DNA of 20,397 nucleotides from a virus. Numbering within the stretch: position 1 is the stretch's first letter; every line of letters begins with the position of its first letter. Both the position numbers and the translations under genes were made by a program. The DNA is taken from IMG/VR virus record IMGVR_UViG_3300009059_000079, positions 1-20,397 of that record; one strand, written 5' to 3'. The notes beneath the pieces were generated by a model, which made no database searches, was not told the origin of the DNA, and was given only the letters and a program-made list of their open reading frames with translations. Positions 1 to 7,517 of this stretch are shown in pieces.

Positions 1-618
1 AGAATCGCTAGATTCCATAACATTTTTGGTCCTCAGGGAACTTGGGAAGGTGGTAAAGAAAAATCACCCGCAGCTATGTGTAGAAAGGCTGCTGAGGTAA
101 ATGATTGGGATAAAATTCCAAATCAGGTAAGACCCACATATGAATTAGAGGTTTGGGGTGACGGACAACAAACACGTTCATTCTTATACGTTGATGAATG
201 TGTTGAGGCAGTATTAAGACTAATGGAGAGTGATTTTACAGGTCCTGTTAATATTGGTTCTGAAGAAATGGTAACTATTAATGAATTGGCTCAGTTAGCA
301 ATTGATTTATCAGAAAAAGATATAAAAATTAAAAACATCGAAGGTACAGAATTTAAAACAAAGTATGGATTTACTTGTCCTGTAGGTGTTAGAGGTAGAA
401 ATTCAGACAATAAACTTTACAAAGAAAAAGTTGGTTGGGAATCTAAATTTACCTTGAAAGAGGGTATGGAAAAAACATACAAATGGATTAATGAACAAGT
501 TCAAAAAAAAAGAAATGAACAGGTTTATATCTATGAAAGTCCCGACAAGGGCAAAACAGTATATCGCAGAGAGTTCATGGATACTAAAACACGTGAACTT
601 GTAACTGATAATTCTTAA
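1..618 (+). CDS. GDP-mannose 3,5-epimerase-like NAD-dependent sugar epimerase, 5'-truncated
   Basis: C-terminal part (205 residues visible) of an extended short-chain dehydrogenase/epimerase; the open frame runs off the left edge. The first visible residues, RFHNIFGPQGTWEGG followed by EKSPAAMCRKA, match the sugar-binding region of plant-type GDP-mannose 3,5-epimerases. Further on come the usual C-terminal SDR elements: the ExWGDGQQTRSFLYVDE stretch, GPVNIGSEEMVTINELA, and an RGRNSDN segment. The NAD-binding GxxGxxG and the YxxxK catalytic motif would lie upstream, outside the window. Family knowledge: such enzymes isomerise GDP-mannose to GDP-galactose or gulose forms. The last ~35 residues (from INEQVQKKRNEQVYIYESPD) are an unusual tail, resembling a short YIYESPDKGKTVYRREF-type motif I associate with other phage proteins. 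The gene is followed after 10 bases by phoH and, further on, two glycosyltransferases, which suggests a glycan-modification module. Exact substrate is uncertain. Confidence 0.85.
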   Translation, partial: RIARFHNIFGPQGTWEGGKEKSPAAMCRKAAEVNDWDKIPNQVRPTYELEVWGDGQQTRSFLYVDECVEAVLRLMESDFTGPVNIGSEEMVTINELAQLAIDLSEKDIKIKNIEGTEFKTKYGFTCPVGVRGRNSDNKLYKEKVGWESKFTLKEGMEKTYKWINEQVQKKRNEQVYIYESPDKGKTVYRREFMDTKTRELVTDNS

Positions 619-628
619 TATAAATTAA

Positions 629-1354
629 ATGGCAAATACAAGAACAAGAAAACCAGAGGTTACTCAACAACTGGCAAAAATGACAAAAAAACAAATCATC
701 ACTAACATTTTAGATAAACCACTCAAAAAGAAATTTTTATCAGAAGGTCAAAGAAAATACTTTGAAATACTATCCAACAAAGAAATTGTTCTTTGTACGG
801 GACCTGCGGGTGTCGGTAAATCATATGTCGCTATGAATGCTGCAGTACATTTATTAGCGGACCCAAATAATGGTTATGATAAAATTATTATAGTAAGACC
901 AGCAGTTGAAGCTGAGGAAAAACTCGGAGCGTTACCTGGTAATGTTGAAGAAAAGTTGGACCCATATATTTTTCCGTCTTATTACCTATTAAACAAAATT
1001 ATAGGTAAAGAATGTAGAGAAAAATTAAAAGAATTGGAAGTTATTGAAGTATTTGCCTTGGCATATATGAGAGGTATGAATATAGATAATTCTATTTTGA
1101 TTTTTGAGGAAGCTCAAAACGCAACTCCAAAACAAATGAAATTATTATTGACCAGAATTGGATTTAATTCTAAATTTTTTATTTCAGGAGATTTAGAGCA
1201 AAGTGACAGATATAAAGATAAAACCCATTCAGGTTTGTGGGACGCAATCGAAAAATTTTCAAATCTAAATGAGATAGGTGTGTATAATTTTGATTCGAAG
1301 GATATCATTAGGAATCCAATTATAACTAAAATATTAGAAAGGTACGAAGAATGA
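629..1354 (+). CDS. phoH: PhoH-like ATPase
   Basis: 241-residue P-loop ATPase of the PhoH family, common in marine and T4-like phages. Visible motifs in order: Walker A GPAGVGKS at residues 58-65; the family-typical RPAVEAEEKLGALPG at 90-104; Walker B ILIFEEAQN at about 156-164 followed by ATPKQMKLLLTRIG; and the SGDLEQSD sensor segment near 186-193. Length fits the single-domain phage type without a PIN domain. Its role in phages is unsettled; phosphate-starvation and RNA-metabolism functions have been proposed for the family. It starts 10 bases after the epimerase gene with no Shine-Dalgarno sequence, and its stop overlaps the next start by four bases, so it belongs to the same plus-strand operon. 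Confidence 0.93.
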   Translation: MANTRTRKPEVTQQLAKMTKKQIITNILDKPLKKKFLSEGQRKYFEILSNKEIVLCTGPAGVGKSYVAMNAAVHLLADPNNGYDKIIIVRPAVEAEEKLGALPGNVEEKLDPYIFPSYYLLNKIIGKECREKLKELEVIEVFALAYMRGMNIDNSILIFEEAQNATPKQMKLLLTRIGFNSKFFISGDLEQSDRYKDKTHSGLWDAIEKFSNLNEIGVYNFDSKDIIRNPIITKILERYEE

Positions 1355-1962
1355 AAATCTCAATAGATGTAAACGGTGTACTAAGAGATACTTTAGGTAA
1401 AGTCGAACAAATTTATCAAAAATTTTTTATTGATGATTACGTTAAAGAAGAAAATGAAGAAGATTTTGAATATTCAATGAATGTACCGGTAAAATCTATT
1501 GATTTAATTGACCATTTCACATTCCCACAAAAAGAAGATTTATTTAATTTCTTATATATAGATTTTCCTATGAATATATTTGGACATGCTGGGTCATCAG
1601 AAAATAGTACTTTTCATGTTCTTAATGACATATATTTAGACCTTAGAGATAACCACGATTTAAATATTATTTCTGATGAAATTGGTAAATCAAAACCCGC
1701 AACATTATTTTTCTTGTCAAAATATGGTTGTCAATTAGAAACAATAAAATTTTATTCAACAATCACTGAAAATTGGGTTTGGGAAAATTCAGATATTATT
1801 ATAACATCAAACCCTAAATTATTAGAGAAAAAAATAGAAGGGAAAGTTTTAATAAAATATGAAACAACATATAACGTTGAATCTTATTCTGACTACACAA
1901 TTAAAACTTTGGAGGAATTTAAAGAATTATACAAAACATTAAAACTTAAGCAAGATGATTAA
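1351..1962 (+). CDS. HAD-superfamily-like phage protein with a DxN motif
   Basis: 203 residues. The N-terminus, hydrophobic strand then IDVNGVLRDT (residues 5-14), looks like HAD motif I (hhhDxDGxhxD) with the second aspartate replaced by asparagine (Asp6, Asn8). Later segments fit motif II (NIISDE, 105-110), a motif III lysine (GKSKPATLFFLSK, 112-124) and a weak motif IV-like strand (DIIITSNP, 148-155). HAD proteins usually are phosphatases using the first Asp as nucleophile; the second Asp is the general acid, so its loss may alter or abolish phosphatase activity. I recall similar proteins in marine T4-like phages but cannot name a function. It overlaps phoH by ATGA and overlaps the next gene by 8 bases, so all are probably translated together. 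Confidence 0.7.
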   Translation: MKISIDVNGVLRDTLGKVEQIYQKFFIDDYVKEENEEDFEYSMNVPVKSIDLIDHFTFPQKEDLFNFLYIDFPMNIFGHAGSSENSTFHVLNDIYLDLRDNHDLNIISDEIGKSKPATLFFLSKYGCQLETIKFYSTITENWVWENSDIIITSNPKLLEKKIEGKVLIKYETTYNVESYSDYTIKTLEEFKELYKTLKLKQDD

Positions 1963-2230
1963 CGTACTTGGACAAAACTATTATTTAGATTTAAACGAAT
2001 TGGATAATTTCATCCAAATAAAAAATGAAGAACTGACAGGAAACACTGAAACATTTTCTGTTATCAAATTTGAAGTTGTGAAAACAATGATTGAAGTAAT
2101 CATGACTGAAAGAGAAGATGAAATGGATAATAACTTAGGAACGTATAATCAAAACAAACTAAGTATTCCCTTTAAAATTGCTTTTAATACATTATTAATG
2201 TATAAAATTATTAAACATTTAGAATTCTAA
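1955..2230 (+). CDS. Small hypothetical protein
   Basis: 91 residues, not recognised. It is rich in Asn, Glu and hydrophobic residues, with no signal peptide or obvious membrane segment; the middle (ETFSVIKFEVVKTMIEVIM) and the end (IAFNTLLMYKIIKHLEF) look helical. The start overlaps the end of the HAD-like gene by 8 bases and its stop is one base before the next gene, so it is embedded in a tightly packed operon. Tight coupling on both sides supports that it is real. Its function cannot be inferred beyond location next to a sugar-modification gene set. Confidence 0.65.
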   Translation: MINVLGQNYYLDLNELDNFIQIKNEELTGNTETFSVIKFEVVKTMIEVIMTEREDEMDNNLGTYNQNKLSIPFKIAFNTLLMYKIIKHLEF

Positions 2231-2231
2231 A

Positions 2232-3296
2232 ATGGAACAAGAAACTATTTTGAAGATAGAACAATCTATCAAAAACTTGGAAAGTAAAAGTGCAAGAATA
2301 TATTTCTTAGTACAAGACACCAAAGGAAACGCCAAAGCAGGTATTAGATTTATTTACCAAATGGCTAAATCATTAAAAGATAATGGGTTTAACCCAATTA
2401 TTCTTCACGAAACACAGGCATATCAAGGTGTTGCTGAATGGATGGGTGCAGAATACATGGAAATTCCACACAACGCTATTGAGAATCAGAATTTACAAAT
2501 TTCCCCTGAGGATATTGTAGTAATTCCTGAAATTTATGGACACGTAATGGAGCAAATTTCTAAATTACCTTGTGGTAAAATAGTTCTATGTCAAGCATAC
2601 GACCATATGTTAGAAACACTATCACCAGGTATATCATGGTCACAATATGGGTTTATGAAATGTATCACTACCAGTGACTTACAAAAAGAACACGTCTCTA
2701 AAATCATGAAAAATGTATCATTTGACATTGTGGAACCTTTAATTCCTGAGTTATTCAATAAAAAAGAAAAACCAGCAAAACCAATTGTTTGTATTCACAC
2801 AAGAGAACCAAGAGATACTATGAAAATAGTTAAAGAATTTTATTTGAAGTACCCTCAATATAGATGGATTACTTTTCGTGATATGAGAGCTACAAATCAA
2901 GAAGAATTCGCAAGATTATTAAAAGAATCTTATGTTTCTGTTTGGGTTGATGATGTCAGCGCTTTTGGTACTTATCCTATTGAGAGTATGGCTTCAGGTA
3001 CACCTGTAATTGGTAAAGTACCTAACATGAAACCTGATTGGATGACAGACTCAAATGGTGTTTGGACATACGAACAAAACGGATTAGTTGATATCTTAGC
3101 TGAGTTCACTCAAAATTGGTTGGAGGATAATATTTCAGACCAACTTTACGGTACAGGTTTAAGAACGGCCGAAAGATTTAAAGATGCTGAATATTTCACA
3201 TCTACGGTAGTAAAACATTTTGACGCATACCTATCAACAAGAAAAAATTCATTCCAAGAACAATTGGATAAATTAAAATTAACAGAAGCAGAATAA
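2232..3296 (+). CDS. Glycosyltransferase, GT-B fold (GT4-like)
   Basis: 354 residues in two Rossmann-like halves. The N-terminal half contains IYFLVQDTKGNAKAGIRFIYQMAKSL (residues ~23-48), the usual GT-B acceptor-side strand and helix, and the hinge region carries a CIHTREPRD segment. The C-terminal half contains the donor-binding signature SAFGTYPIESMASGTPVIG at about 241-260, the equivalent of the EX7E region of GT4-type retaining transferases with the first glutamate not conserved. No signal peptide or membrane segment, so a cytosolic enzyme. Family knowledge: transfers a nucleotide-activated sugar. It is followed one base later by a GT2-type enzyme and preceded by an epimerase three genes upstream, so it may use the sugar made there, to modify virion protein, host surface or DNA; the acceptor is unknown. 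Confidence 0.85.
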   Translation: MEQETILKIEQSIKNLESKSARIYFLVQDTKGNAKAGIRFIYQMAKSLKDNGFNPIILHETQAYQGVAEWMGAEYMEIPHNAIENQNLQISPEDIVVIPEIYGHVMEQISKLPCGKIVLCQAYDHMLETLSPGISWSQYGFMKCITTSDLQKEHVSKIMKNVSFDIVEPLIPELFNKKEKPAKPIVCIHTREPRDTMKIVKEFYLKYPQYRWITFRDMRATNQEEFARLLKESYVSVWVDDVSAFGTYPIESMASGTPVIGKVPNMKPDWMTDSNGVWTYEQNGLVDILAEFTQNWLEDNISDQLYGTGLRTAERFKDAEYFTSTVVKHFDAYLSTRKNSFQEQLDKLKLTEAE

Positions 3297-3297
3297 C

Positions 3298-4101
3298 ATG
3301 GAAAATTTAGATATTTCAGTAATATTACCAGTAGAGTCATCTAAACATTTGGACTTTGCAGAATACTTTGACAAAGCAATTTTGTCTATACAAAACCAAG
3401 TTATTGGTATTAATGAATTGGTTATCGTTCACTCAGGTGAAGAGTCATTATCAAATTACATTTCAAACTACAATTTTAGTGGTTTGACTGTAAATATTTA
3501 CCATAATGAAGGTAAAACTGATTTTGGTAGTCAGGTTAACTATGGAGTTTCAAAGGCAAAATCTAAATGGATTTCAATCTTAGAATTTGATGATGAGTAT
3601 GCATCTATTTGGTTTAAAAATGTAAAAGTATATATGGATGCATATCCTGAAGTTGATGGTTTTCTACCGATTGTAGTTGACGTTGACGGTAAGGGTGTAT
3701 TTGCAGGGTTTACTAACGAAGCAACATTTGCGGCTAGCATGAATACTGAAATTGGTATTCTAAGTAACGATATGTTGTTAAGTTATCAAAACTTCCAAAC
3801 ATCAGGTATAGTTCTAAAAAAAGAAACTTATGAGGATTTTGGGGGATTTAAACCATCGTTTAAACTTACATTTATTTATGAATTCTTATTAAGATTAACA
3901 TATAACTCGGCGACATTAATGACTATTCCTAAAATTGGTTACAAGCATATCAATTTACGTGAAGGTTCAATTTTCTGGGGTTACAAAAATGGTACACACA
4001 GAATTACGGATGACGAAGTTCGTTTTTGGATTGATTCAGCTAAAAAAGAACATTTCTTCACTGAAGATAGAGGCATAAAATATGAACCAGTCGATGCTTA
4101 A
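3298..4101 (+). CDS. Glycosyltransferase family 2-like protein
   Basis: 267 residues with a GT-A fold signature. The N-terminus ISVILPVE and a LSIQNQ segment, then ELVIVHSGEES, match the first strands of GT2 enzymes; NYGVSKAKSKWISILEFDDEY (residues ~81-101) contains the acidic DxD-like pair (EFDDE) that normally holds the metal and nucleotide sugar. The segment FQTSGIVLKKETYEDFGGF around 165-182 fits the acceptor side. No transmembrane segments. It starts one base after the GT-B gene and its stop overlaps the sigma factor start (TAATG), so it is cotranscribed with both. Acceptor and donor are not evident. Confidence 0.82.
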   Translation: MENLDISVILPVESSKHLDFAEYFDKAILSIQNQVIGINELVIVHSGEESLSNYISNYNFSGLTVNIYHNEGKTDFGSQVNYGVSKAKSKWISILEFDDEYASIWFKNVKVYMDAYPEVDGFLPIVVDVDGKGVFAGFTNEATFAASMNTEIGILSNDMLLSYQNFQTSGIVLKKETYEDFGGFKPSFKLTFIYEFLLRLTYNSATLMTIPKIGYKHINLREGSIFWGYKNGTHRITDDEVRFWIDSAKKEHFFTEDRGIKYEPVDA

Positions 4102-4856
4102 TGTTAGTAACCGAATTGTCGGGTTCCTCACAAACTCTAACTGAATCGAGAAAGAGGGGTAGAAAACCTACAAATACCAATTATTTTGACGTAAGAGAGG
4201 AGACGGCAGTTAGGATGTTTTTAACTGCCACAACCTATAATGAACGTAATGATATCTATAATGAATTTTTACGTGCACCGTTAGATAAGATGATTGAATC
4301 AATCATAAGACGGTACAAACTATATAGAAAAGATATGGATTTTATTGAAATCCATAATGATACTCATTCTTTTTTAGTTACAAAAATAGAAAAGTTCAAA
4401 CCAGATAAAAACAAAAAGGCATACTCCTATTTTGGTACTATCTGTAAAAACTATTTAATGGGTCAAATTATTAAAGACCAAAAAGAAACAAATAGAAAAA
4501 TATCATATGAAGACATTTCACTTTCTTTAGAAAATAGACCTGACATGATTTATCACATTGATGGTACTACTATTGAACCTATCGATGTTATTGAAAAATT
4601 CATTAAGGAATTAAAAGATTTTTTAATGGACCCTAATATGAGTGAGAATGAACAAAGATTGGGTAATGCACTTGTCGAACTATTTGAAAATTACGAAAAT
4701 ATTTTTATTGGGAATGATAATAATAAATTTAATAAGAATATTATTTTACTTTCACTAAGAGAAATGACAAATCTGTCAACAAAAGAAATTAGAACATCAA
4801 TGAAAAAATTTAAAAAACTTTATTTTGATTTGATGAAAAGACTAAATGAATTATAA
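4101..4856 (+). CDS. gp55: Late-transcription sigma factor, T4 gp55-like
   Basis: 251 residues. A conserved N-terminal patch (RKRGRKPTNTNYFDVREE, 17-34) precedes a sigma region 2-like core: RNDIYNEFLRAPLDKMIESIIRR (49-71) and KKAYSYFGTICKNYLMGQIIKDQK (105-128), the latter resembling region 2.2/2.3 with its aromatic and basic residues. The C-terminus (IILLSLREMTNLSTKEIRTSM, 214-234) looks like a helix-turn-helix similar to sigma region 4. T4 gp55 is about 185 residues and lacks a full region 4, so this protein is longer. Family knowledge: gp55 directs host RNA polymerase to phage late promoters. Its place at the border between the sugar module and virion genes, and the recurring AT box before virion genes, fit this role. 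Start chosen by the TAATG overlap with the upstream gene. Confidence 0.8.
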   Translation: MLVTELSGSSQTLTESRKRGRKPTNTNYFDVREETAVRMFLTATTYNERNDIYNEFLRAPLDKMIESIIRRYKLYRKDMDFIEIHNDTHSFLVTKIEKFKPDKNKKAYSYFGTICKNYLMGQIIKDQKETNRKISYEDISLSLENRPDMIYHIDGTTIEPIDVIEKFIKELKDFLMDPNMSENEQRLGNALVELFENYENIFIGNDNNKFNKNIILLSLREMTNLSTKEIRTSMKKFKKLYFDLMKRLNEL

Positions 4857-4870
4857 AAACTTAGTTGAAA

Positions 4871-4879
4871 TATTTATAG
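4871..4879 (+). promoter_or_regulatory. Candidate late promoter box TATTTATAG
   Basis: TATTTATAG lies in the 27-base gap before the gene at 4884, beginning 13 bases before its ATG. The same box recurs before six other genes. If transcription starts at the distance used in T4 late promoters, the RNA would be leaderless or nearly so. Inferred from position and recurrence only. Confidence 0.5.
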
Positions 4880-4883
4880 TATT

Positions 4884-5261
4884 ATGGCAAGACCTAAAAA
4901 GAAAGATATTATACTCAGTAAAGATTCTGTTTTGAGTCTAATGCAAGAAATCTACAATGAACTTGTAGAACAAAGAACGACTGCGGTTAGAATTCAAAAT
5001 AGATTAATTAGTATGATGAAAGACCCTAAGGATACTGTTGCCATTTCAAACATGTTGAAGGAACAACAAAAAATTATTAATGATACAATTGAAAAGAAAT
5101 TGTCTCTTTCAAAACTACAATCAACAATTTGGGAAAAATCTCAGAATTCAGGTAATGATGAAGCATTTGACCTTTCTGAAATGGACGAAGATGTATTAAA
5201 GGCATTAATCGATAAAGATATTGATAATTCGTCTGGTGGGGGTTATAAACTTAATAAGTAA
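4884..5261 (+). CDS. Small coiled-coil phage protein, possibly terminase small subunit
   Basis: 125 residues. A basic start (ARPKKKD) is followed by a long helical stretch from about residue 12 to 90 with heptad-like spacing (MQEIYNELVEQ, NMLKEQQKIINDTIEKKLSLSKLQ) and an acidic tail (DLSEMDEDVLKALIDKD) ending in a Gly-rich stretch. This architecture resembles T4 gp16-type small terminase subunits, which oligomerise through a central coiled coil, but I do not see decisive identity. The first gene after the sigma factor, with its own promoter-like box upstream; it starts the run of virion genes. A structural or chaperone role is equally possible. Confidence 0.6.
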   Translation: MARPKKKDIILSKDSVLSLMQEIYNELVEQRTTAVRIQNRLISMMKDPKDTVAISNMLKEQQKIINDTIEKKLSLSKLQSTIWEKSQNSGNDEAFDLSEMDEDVLKALIDKDIDNSSGGGYKLNK

Positions 5262-5269
5262 TAACCAAA

Positions 5270-7312
5270 ATGGCTACGGAACCACAAACTAACCCGAGTG
5301 AAACAGACCCTCTATTAGAGAAATACGAAAAGTTTAAAAACAAGGCTCAAGCATTTGAGACTGCAATTGAAACTAAACGGGACCAATTAGATATTATAAG
5401 AAAAAAATCAGGTGACCCTTTTGCACAAGACAAAAAAAGAGCGTTTAGTGCTTTAAATGAATTTGGCGACGACACGAGCACAATTCAAAATGATTTTAAA
5501 AAACAATTACAATCATTTAAAAAAACACAATTAGACCAACTTACTGAAATATTCTTAATAACTAAGAAAAACAACCCTTTAAATACTAAAACAAAATCAG
5601 GTAAAACAAAAAGTGTTTTAAGACAAACTGGTGAAGTTGCAGGTAGAAGAACTATAGATACACTTGTTGACTCTTACAACGATGCTATTTTATCAACAAA
5701 GGCACAAATTCCAAGAATATGGAAAGAAGAGTTAACTAAAATGTTAGGTTGTTCTGAAGAACAAACATATGACAATAATGTAGATATCTACATTAAATTA
5801 GAGTCTATAGATTTTTTTGGAATACTTAAAGAATCTCCCGATTCTTTACCTGGTGGATTATTTTATGAGACGGGTACAACATACAATGGAAAAGTTCCTT
5901 ACAACATGAATAAGGAATTGTACCATAGAACTTTATTTCCCGGTTATAGTTTTATACAAGAATACGGTCAGGATTATTTAGGTGCATCCTCAAATCAACT
6001 TTTTAATATTGAATATGTAACTCAGGACCAATATGGGAATCCTGGTAATTTTTACAAAGTTCAAATGGAATCAAGAACTAATGACGTAAATAAAGTTACG
6101 GACTTTTTGGTTGATTACTACGACTCTATTGAAATATTAGATTTTGATACCTTGATTGCTCAAGTATTGGATATGTTAACAGGTGCCTTTTCTTTTTCAG
6201 CTTCAGTATCGACTGATAAACTTAGAGAACAAAAATGGTTTGAAAAAATACTTCAAAGAATATTAGGGTTATGTTTTGACACTCAACAAGAAATTGATGT
6301 TAGTGGTGTTGCTAAATTATCAGTTTTAGATAATATAGATGATAGTTTCTTTGAATTGTCACCAAGAGAATACGCCGAAATTGATGATGAAATTATAAAC
6401 ATACAAATGGGTGTTACTGAGTTTACATCATGTGACAGTGTAAAACTACCTTTAGATGTTAATTCAATGTACGAATATTCTAACAAGGCAAGAGAAGCAT
6501 CAACACTCACAGACAAATTAGCATCACTTTCAGAATCTTTAGATGAAATGGGTGAAAACCAAGATTGGAAACTTTTGTTACCAAATGTTGAGTTTTCAGC
6601 AGCAATTAAAACTGATTTTTTAAAGATGATTCCTAAGGCAATATTGTCGGCAATATTATCACCTAAAGTCGTATTGGGTGTTATTCTTTTAGCTAAATCA
6701 ATTAAGAATCCTATTGTTGATGAAATTGAAAATTTAACAGATTTTGTAACAAAACTGAGAGATTTAATTATTTCTGTGATGTCAAGAATTGGGGCAATTT
6801 TTGTTGAGACCGTGTTTTTAAATATTAAAAAAAATATGAACAGATTGATTCAAGACCTTTTAATTGACATTATTCGTGAATCTAAAGATGCTAGAATCAA
6901 AATGATTACAAGCCTTATCGCAACTGCAATTATAGTACAAAGAGGTGTAAGAGATTTTAGGAGGTGTAAATCTGTAATTGATGAGTTGTTAGGGTTGTTT
7001 AGAATAATCCAAGCAAACTTAGGTAATCCTGATTTACCACAAATAGCATTAGCGGCAGCTAGAAGGTTGGACGGTATGAATAAAACAAGGGCATTTACAA
7101 AAATAGTTGAGGACCTCCAACAAAAAGGTATGCCGACAGGTGCACTACCTGATGGTTCACCTAACATGATGAACCAAGACAAAAAATCATTCTTAGAAGG
7201 ATTCTTTGATGAAATGTATGAAAACGGTAAAACTGAAATTTTTATTCCACCATTAACTATAACACCCGCAGGATTGACTTTACCTTCCAAGGGTTATGGT
7301 AAATCTTATTAA
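5270..7312 (+). CDS. Large putative virion structural protein (tail/baseplate)
   Basis: 680 residues, not recognised by family. The N-terminal ~115 residues are charged and helical (coiled-coil-like, Lys/Gln/Asp rich). The middle (about 150-440) is mixed, acidic and aromatic. A hydrophobic helix region lies near 448-478 (KAILSAILSPKVVLGVILLAK) and another near 545-560 (ITSLIATAIIVQRG); the C-terminus ends in a Pro/Gly-rich segment (PPLTITPAGLTLPSKGYG). The hydrophobic helices could be real membrane-active segments or buried structural helices. The gene sits between a small coiled-coil gene and the gp5-like baseplate gene in a late-type operon, so a tail or baseplate component is the best guess; a tape-measure-like role is possible but not supported by repeats. 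Eight bases separate it from the preceding gene and no Shine-Dalgarno sequence is visible. Confidence 0.7.
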   Translation: MATEPQTNPSETDPLLEKYEKFKNKAQAFETAIETKRDQLDIIRKKSGDPFAQDKKRAFSALNEFGDDTSTIQNDFKKQLQSFKKTQLDQLTEIFLITKKNNPLNTKTKSGKTKSVLRQTGEVAGRRTIDTLVDSYNDAILSTKAQIPRIWKEELTKMLGCSEEQTYDNNVDIYIKLESIDFFGILKESPDSLPGGLFYETGTTYNGKVPYNMNKELYHRTLFPGYSFIQEYGQDYLGASSNQLFNIEYVTQDQYGNPGNFYKVQMESRTNDVNKVTDFLVDYYDSIEILDFDTLIAQVLDMLTGAFSFSASVSTDKLREQKWFEKILQRILGLCFDTQQEIDVSGVAKLSVLDNIDDSFFELSPREYAEIDDEIINIQMGVTEFTSCDSVKLPLDVNSMYEYSNKAREASTLTDKLASLSESLDEMGENQDWKLLLPNVEFSAAIKTDFLKMIPKAILSAILSPKVVLGVILLAKSIKNPIVDEIENLTDFVTKLRDLIISVMSRIGAIFVETVFLNIKKNMNRLIQDLLIDIIRESKDARIKMITSLIATAIIVQRGVRDFRRCKSVIDELLGLFRIIQANLGNPDLPQIALAAARRLDGMNKTRAFTKIVEDLQQKGMPTGALPDGSPNMMNQDKKSFLEGFFDEMYENGKTEIFIPPLTITPAGLTLPSKGYGKSY

Positions 7313-7313
7313 T

Positions 7314-7517
7314 ATGGAACAAGTAGGTAAATTACAAACAATCATATCAGATTACAAAAACAAATCTAACACAGATTTAAAATACGCCATGGATTATCTA
7401 TCAAATGATTTTGAAGAAACAAAAAGTTTATTAATTAGACTTAGTCATCATTTAGATAATACTGAAAAAATATATAACGAAATATATAAAGAATACAAAA
7501 AAAGGACTAAAGAATGA
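7314..7517 (+). CDS. Short helical hypothetical protein
   Basis: 67 residues from the ATG at 7314, one base after the preceding stop; an in-frame ATG at 7296 would add six residues but overlaps the upstream gene. The sequence is highly charged and almost entirely helix-forming (KLQTIISDYKNKSNTDLKYA, then LSHHLDNTEKIYNEIYKEYK), suggesting a short coiled coil. Its stop overlaps the gp5-like gene's start by four bases (ATGA), so it is translated with the baseplate genes; it may be a small tail chaperone or structural peptide. No family recognised. Confidence 0.6.
   Translation: MEQVGKLQTIISDYKNKSNTDLKYAMDYLSNDFEETKSLLIRLSHHLDNTEKIYNEIYKEYKKRTKE

Noticed and set aside
619-626. TATAAATT before phoH as a T4-like late promoter
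   Set aside because: It begins only 10 bases before the ATG, which would put the RNA start inside the gene, and the gene is in an operon.
6850-7290. A 146-residue minus-strand frame
   Set aside because: It lies wholly opposite the 680-residue structural gene, lacks a promoter-like box and has composition expected of antisense coding.
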